Positions 6,432-7,899 of a stretch of 7,899 bases of DNA are shown here, piece after piece; positions within the stretch are counted from its first letter, which is position 1, and each line of letters starts with the position of its first letter. The translations under genes and the position numbers were made by a program. Source of the stretch: Acidobacteriota bacterium (GTDB lineage Bacteria > Acidobacteriota > Terriglobia > Acidiferrales > UBA7541). The notes below the pieces were generated by a model. That model did not search any database, had not been told where the DNA came from, and saw only the letters and a program-made list of their open reading frames with translations. The stretch lies in the NCBI GenBank assembly GCA_003153585.1, contig PLZZ01000130.1, forward strand, positions 1,148 to 9,046, given 5' to 3'.

Positions 6432-7870
6432 ATGCCAAAGCCACCGGCCTTCTCGAAAGCTCGGGCCAGTTGCAGGATCCTAGACTCGCTAAAGTGCGGG
6501 CCCAAGATCTGGAGGCCGACTGGGAGCTGGGCTTTTGTTTTTCCACAGGGAATTGAGATGCCGGGAATTCCCGCAAGGCTTCCTGTAACTGTATATATAT
6601 CAGCTAGATACATCTGAAGCGGATCAGAGGTTTTCTCGCCAAGTTTGAATGCCGGGGTGGGCGAAGTCGGCGCCAGAATGGCGTCCACCTTCTGAAAAGC
6701 GTCCGAAAAATCCCGCGCGAGCAAGGAGCGCACTTTCTGCGCGCGCAGATAATATGCGTCATAGTAACCCGACGACAGAACGTAGGTGCCCAGCATGATG
6801 CGGCGCTTCACTTCAGAGCCGAAACCGCGCTCGCGGGTCTTGCGGTACATCTCGAGAAGTGTGGCACCCGGGACACGCAGGCCGAACCGTACGCCATCGT
6901 ATCGTGCCAGATTCGAACTGGCTTCGGCAGTGGCGATAATGTAGTAGGTGGCGATCGCGTACTCGGTATGCGGCATCTTGAGCGGAATACGACGGCAACC
7001 GAGTTTCTCCATTAGAGCGATGGCAGCGAGGACCTTCTCCTTCACTTCGCTGTCGATGCCTTCGCCGAAATACTCCTCGGGGACGCCAATGCGAAGGCCC
7101 TGGATGGGGTCTTCGATTTGCACGTCGTAATGAGGGACCGAAGCGGCTGCCGAAGTGGAGTCGTTCTCGTCATGTCCAGCAATAACGGCCACGACGGCTG
7201 CGGTATCCGCGATATTCCCGGCAAAGGGGCCAATGCGATCAAGGGAAGAGGCAAAGGCAATCAGTCCATAGCGAGATACGCGACCGTATGTCGGCATAAG
7301 GCCAGGAATGCCGCAACAGGCTGCCGGCTGGCGAATCGAGCCTCCCGTGTCGGTTCCAAGGGCCACCACAGCCAACCCAGCAGCCACGGCGGCAGCTGAA
7401 CCGCCGCTGGAGCCTCCTGGGACGCGATCAAGGGCTAAGGGGTTCCGTACAGGGCCATATGCTGAGTTCTCATTGGAGCTGCCCATGGCAAACTCGTCGC
7501 AGTTGGTCTTGCCCAAAATAACGGCACCGGCGTTCTCCAAGCGGGTTACGGCAGTGGCGTCATACGGAGGAATGTAGGATTCCAGAATTTTCGAGCCGCA
7601 GGTGGTGCGGATGCCGGAGGTGCTGATAACGTCTTTGACCGCGACCGGCACACCGGCGAGTGGAGGCAATTTCTCACCGCGAGCCACGGCTGCGTCCACG
7701 CGGTCGGCTTGTGAGTAGGCGCGTTCGTGCGAGAGCGTCAGGTAGGCATTCAACTCGGGGTTTCGCCGATCAATTTCAGCATAAAATCCACTCGCGATTT
7801 CCCGGGCCGAGATCTTCTTCGCTTGAAGAGCGGCATGTATGCCGGCGATGGTCCAAGGCGCGGCGCTCAT
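6428..7870 (-). CDS. gatA: Glutamyl-/aspartyl-tRNA amidotransferase subunit A
   Basis: 480 aa, full length for GatA, the glutaminase subunit of GatCAB. It hydrolyses glutamine and supplies ammonia, which is channelled to GatB to convert Glu-tRNA(Gln) or Asp-tRNA(Asn) to the amidated forms. The amidase-signature catalytic triad is intact: K79 in PVAVKD, the cis-Ser S154 in GGSSGGS, and the nucleophile S178 in TDTGGSIR; this numbering equals that of the well-studied S. aureus enzyme as I recall it. [11 protein letters not shown] (130-140), an RVSRYG motif (197-202), [21 protein letters not shown] (354-374 region) and YLADIYTV (421-428) are further GatA hallmarks, which separates it from generic amidases. 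ATG 7870 overlaps the gatC stop by ATGA, with AAGG about 10 nt upstream inside gatC. The loop after S178 reads [10 protein letters not shown], where the family normally has a Lys in place of M192 and a small aliphatic residue in place of P189. The stop overlaps the DinB-like start. Confidence 0.97.
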   Translation of the reverse strand: MSAAPWTIAGIHAALQAKKISAREIASGFYAEIDRRNPELNAYLTLSHERAYSQADRVDAAVARGEKLPPLAGVPVAVKDVISTSGIRTTCGSKILESYIPPYDATAVTRLENAGAVILGKTNCDEFAMGSSNENSAYGPVRNPLALDRVPGGSSGGSAAAVAAGLAVVALGTDTGGSIRQPAACCGIPGLMPTYGRVSRYGLIAFASSLDRIGPFAGNIADTAAVVAVIAGHDENDSTSAAASVPHYDVQIEDPIQGLRIGVPEEYFGEGIDSEVKEKVLAAIALMEKLGCRRIPLKMPHTEYAIATYYIIATAEASSNLARYDGVRFGLRVPGATLLEMYRKTRERGFGSEVKRRIMLGTYVLSSGYYDAYYLRAQKVRSLLARDFSDAFQKVDAILAPTSPTPAFKLGEKTSDPLQMYLADIYTVTGSLAGIPGISIPCGKTKAQLPVGLQILGPHFSESRILQLARAFEKAGGFGI

Positions 7871-7899
7871 CTTTCAATTACCTTGGGAACGCGAAAAAA
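7867..7899 (-). CDS. gatC: GatC, last ten codons only (cut by window edge)
   Basis: Reading leftward from the window edge in the frame that ends at TGA (7869-7867), the sequence encodes [10 protein letters not shown] and then stop. This matches the conserved GatC C-terminus, which usually ends in a [FL]-[KR]-VP-[KR]-V-[IL]-E motif. The TGA overlaps the gatA ATG (ATGA), the usual coupled gatC-gatA arrangement. GatC is the small subunit that wraps around and stabilises GatA and GatB. Only the tail is visible, so the call rests on the motif plus context. Confidence 0.85.
   Translation of the reverse strand, partial: FFRVPKVIER

Overview
This is a chromosomal window from a moderately GC-rich bacterium. 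It looks like a housekeeping region rather than a mobile or defence island: there are no transposases, integrases, phage genes, CRISPR repeats or RNA genes that I can see. The RpoC has the large insertion in its trigger loop (SI3 type) and aligns well with the proteobacterial protein. The 318-aa exported protein and the 72-aa DNA-binding-like protein recall families I associate with Acidobacteriota (class Terriglobia). I therefore favour an acidobacterium at moderate confidence; this rests on memory of the families, not on a search.

Layout. The plus strand opens inside rpoC (1-1737, C-terminal 578 residues), which ends at a textbook intrinsic terminator (1758-1788). After a 207-bp gap with two small inverted repeats comes a plus-strand gene for a soluble hybrid histidine kinase with three PAS domains, HisKA, HATPase and a C-terminal receiver (1945-4278). 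It meets a minus-strand block head-on, with only 12 bp between the stop codons. Read right to left, that block is: the last ten codons of gatC (7867-7899, cut by the window edge); gatA (6428-7870), overlapping gatC by ATGA; a DinB-like four-helix protein (5898-6431), whose TTG start overlaps the gatA stop; a 72-aa winged-helix-like protein (5475-5693) with its own good Shine-Dalgarno, a candidate promoter and a candidate terminator; and a secreted or periplasmic protein of unknown function (4291-5247).

How the genes work together. gatC and gatA encode two of the three subunits of the tRNA-dependent amidotransferase that makes Gln-tRNA(Gln) and/or Asn-tRNA(Asn); gatB is not in the window. The DinB-like gene appears translationally coupled to them. 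The kinase carries its own receiver and has no partner response regulator nearby, so its output must lie elsewhere. The 72-aa gene looks like a separate one-gene transcription unit.

No clear new multi-gene system is visible. The points most worth a second look are the 72-aa DNA-binding-like protein, the coupling of the DinB-like gene to gatCA, two unusual residues in a conserved GatA loop, and the orphan hybrid kinase downstream of rpoC.
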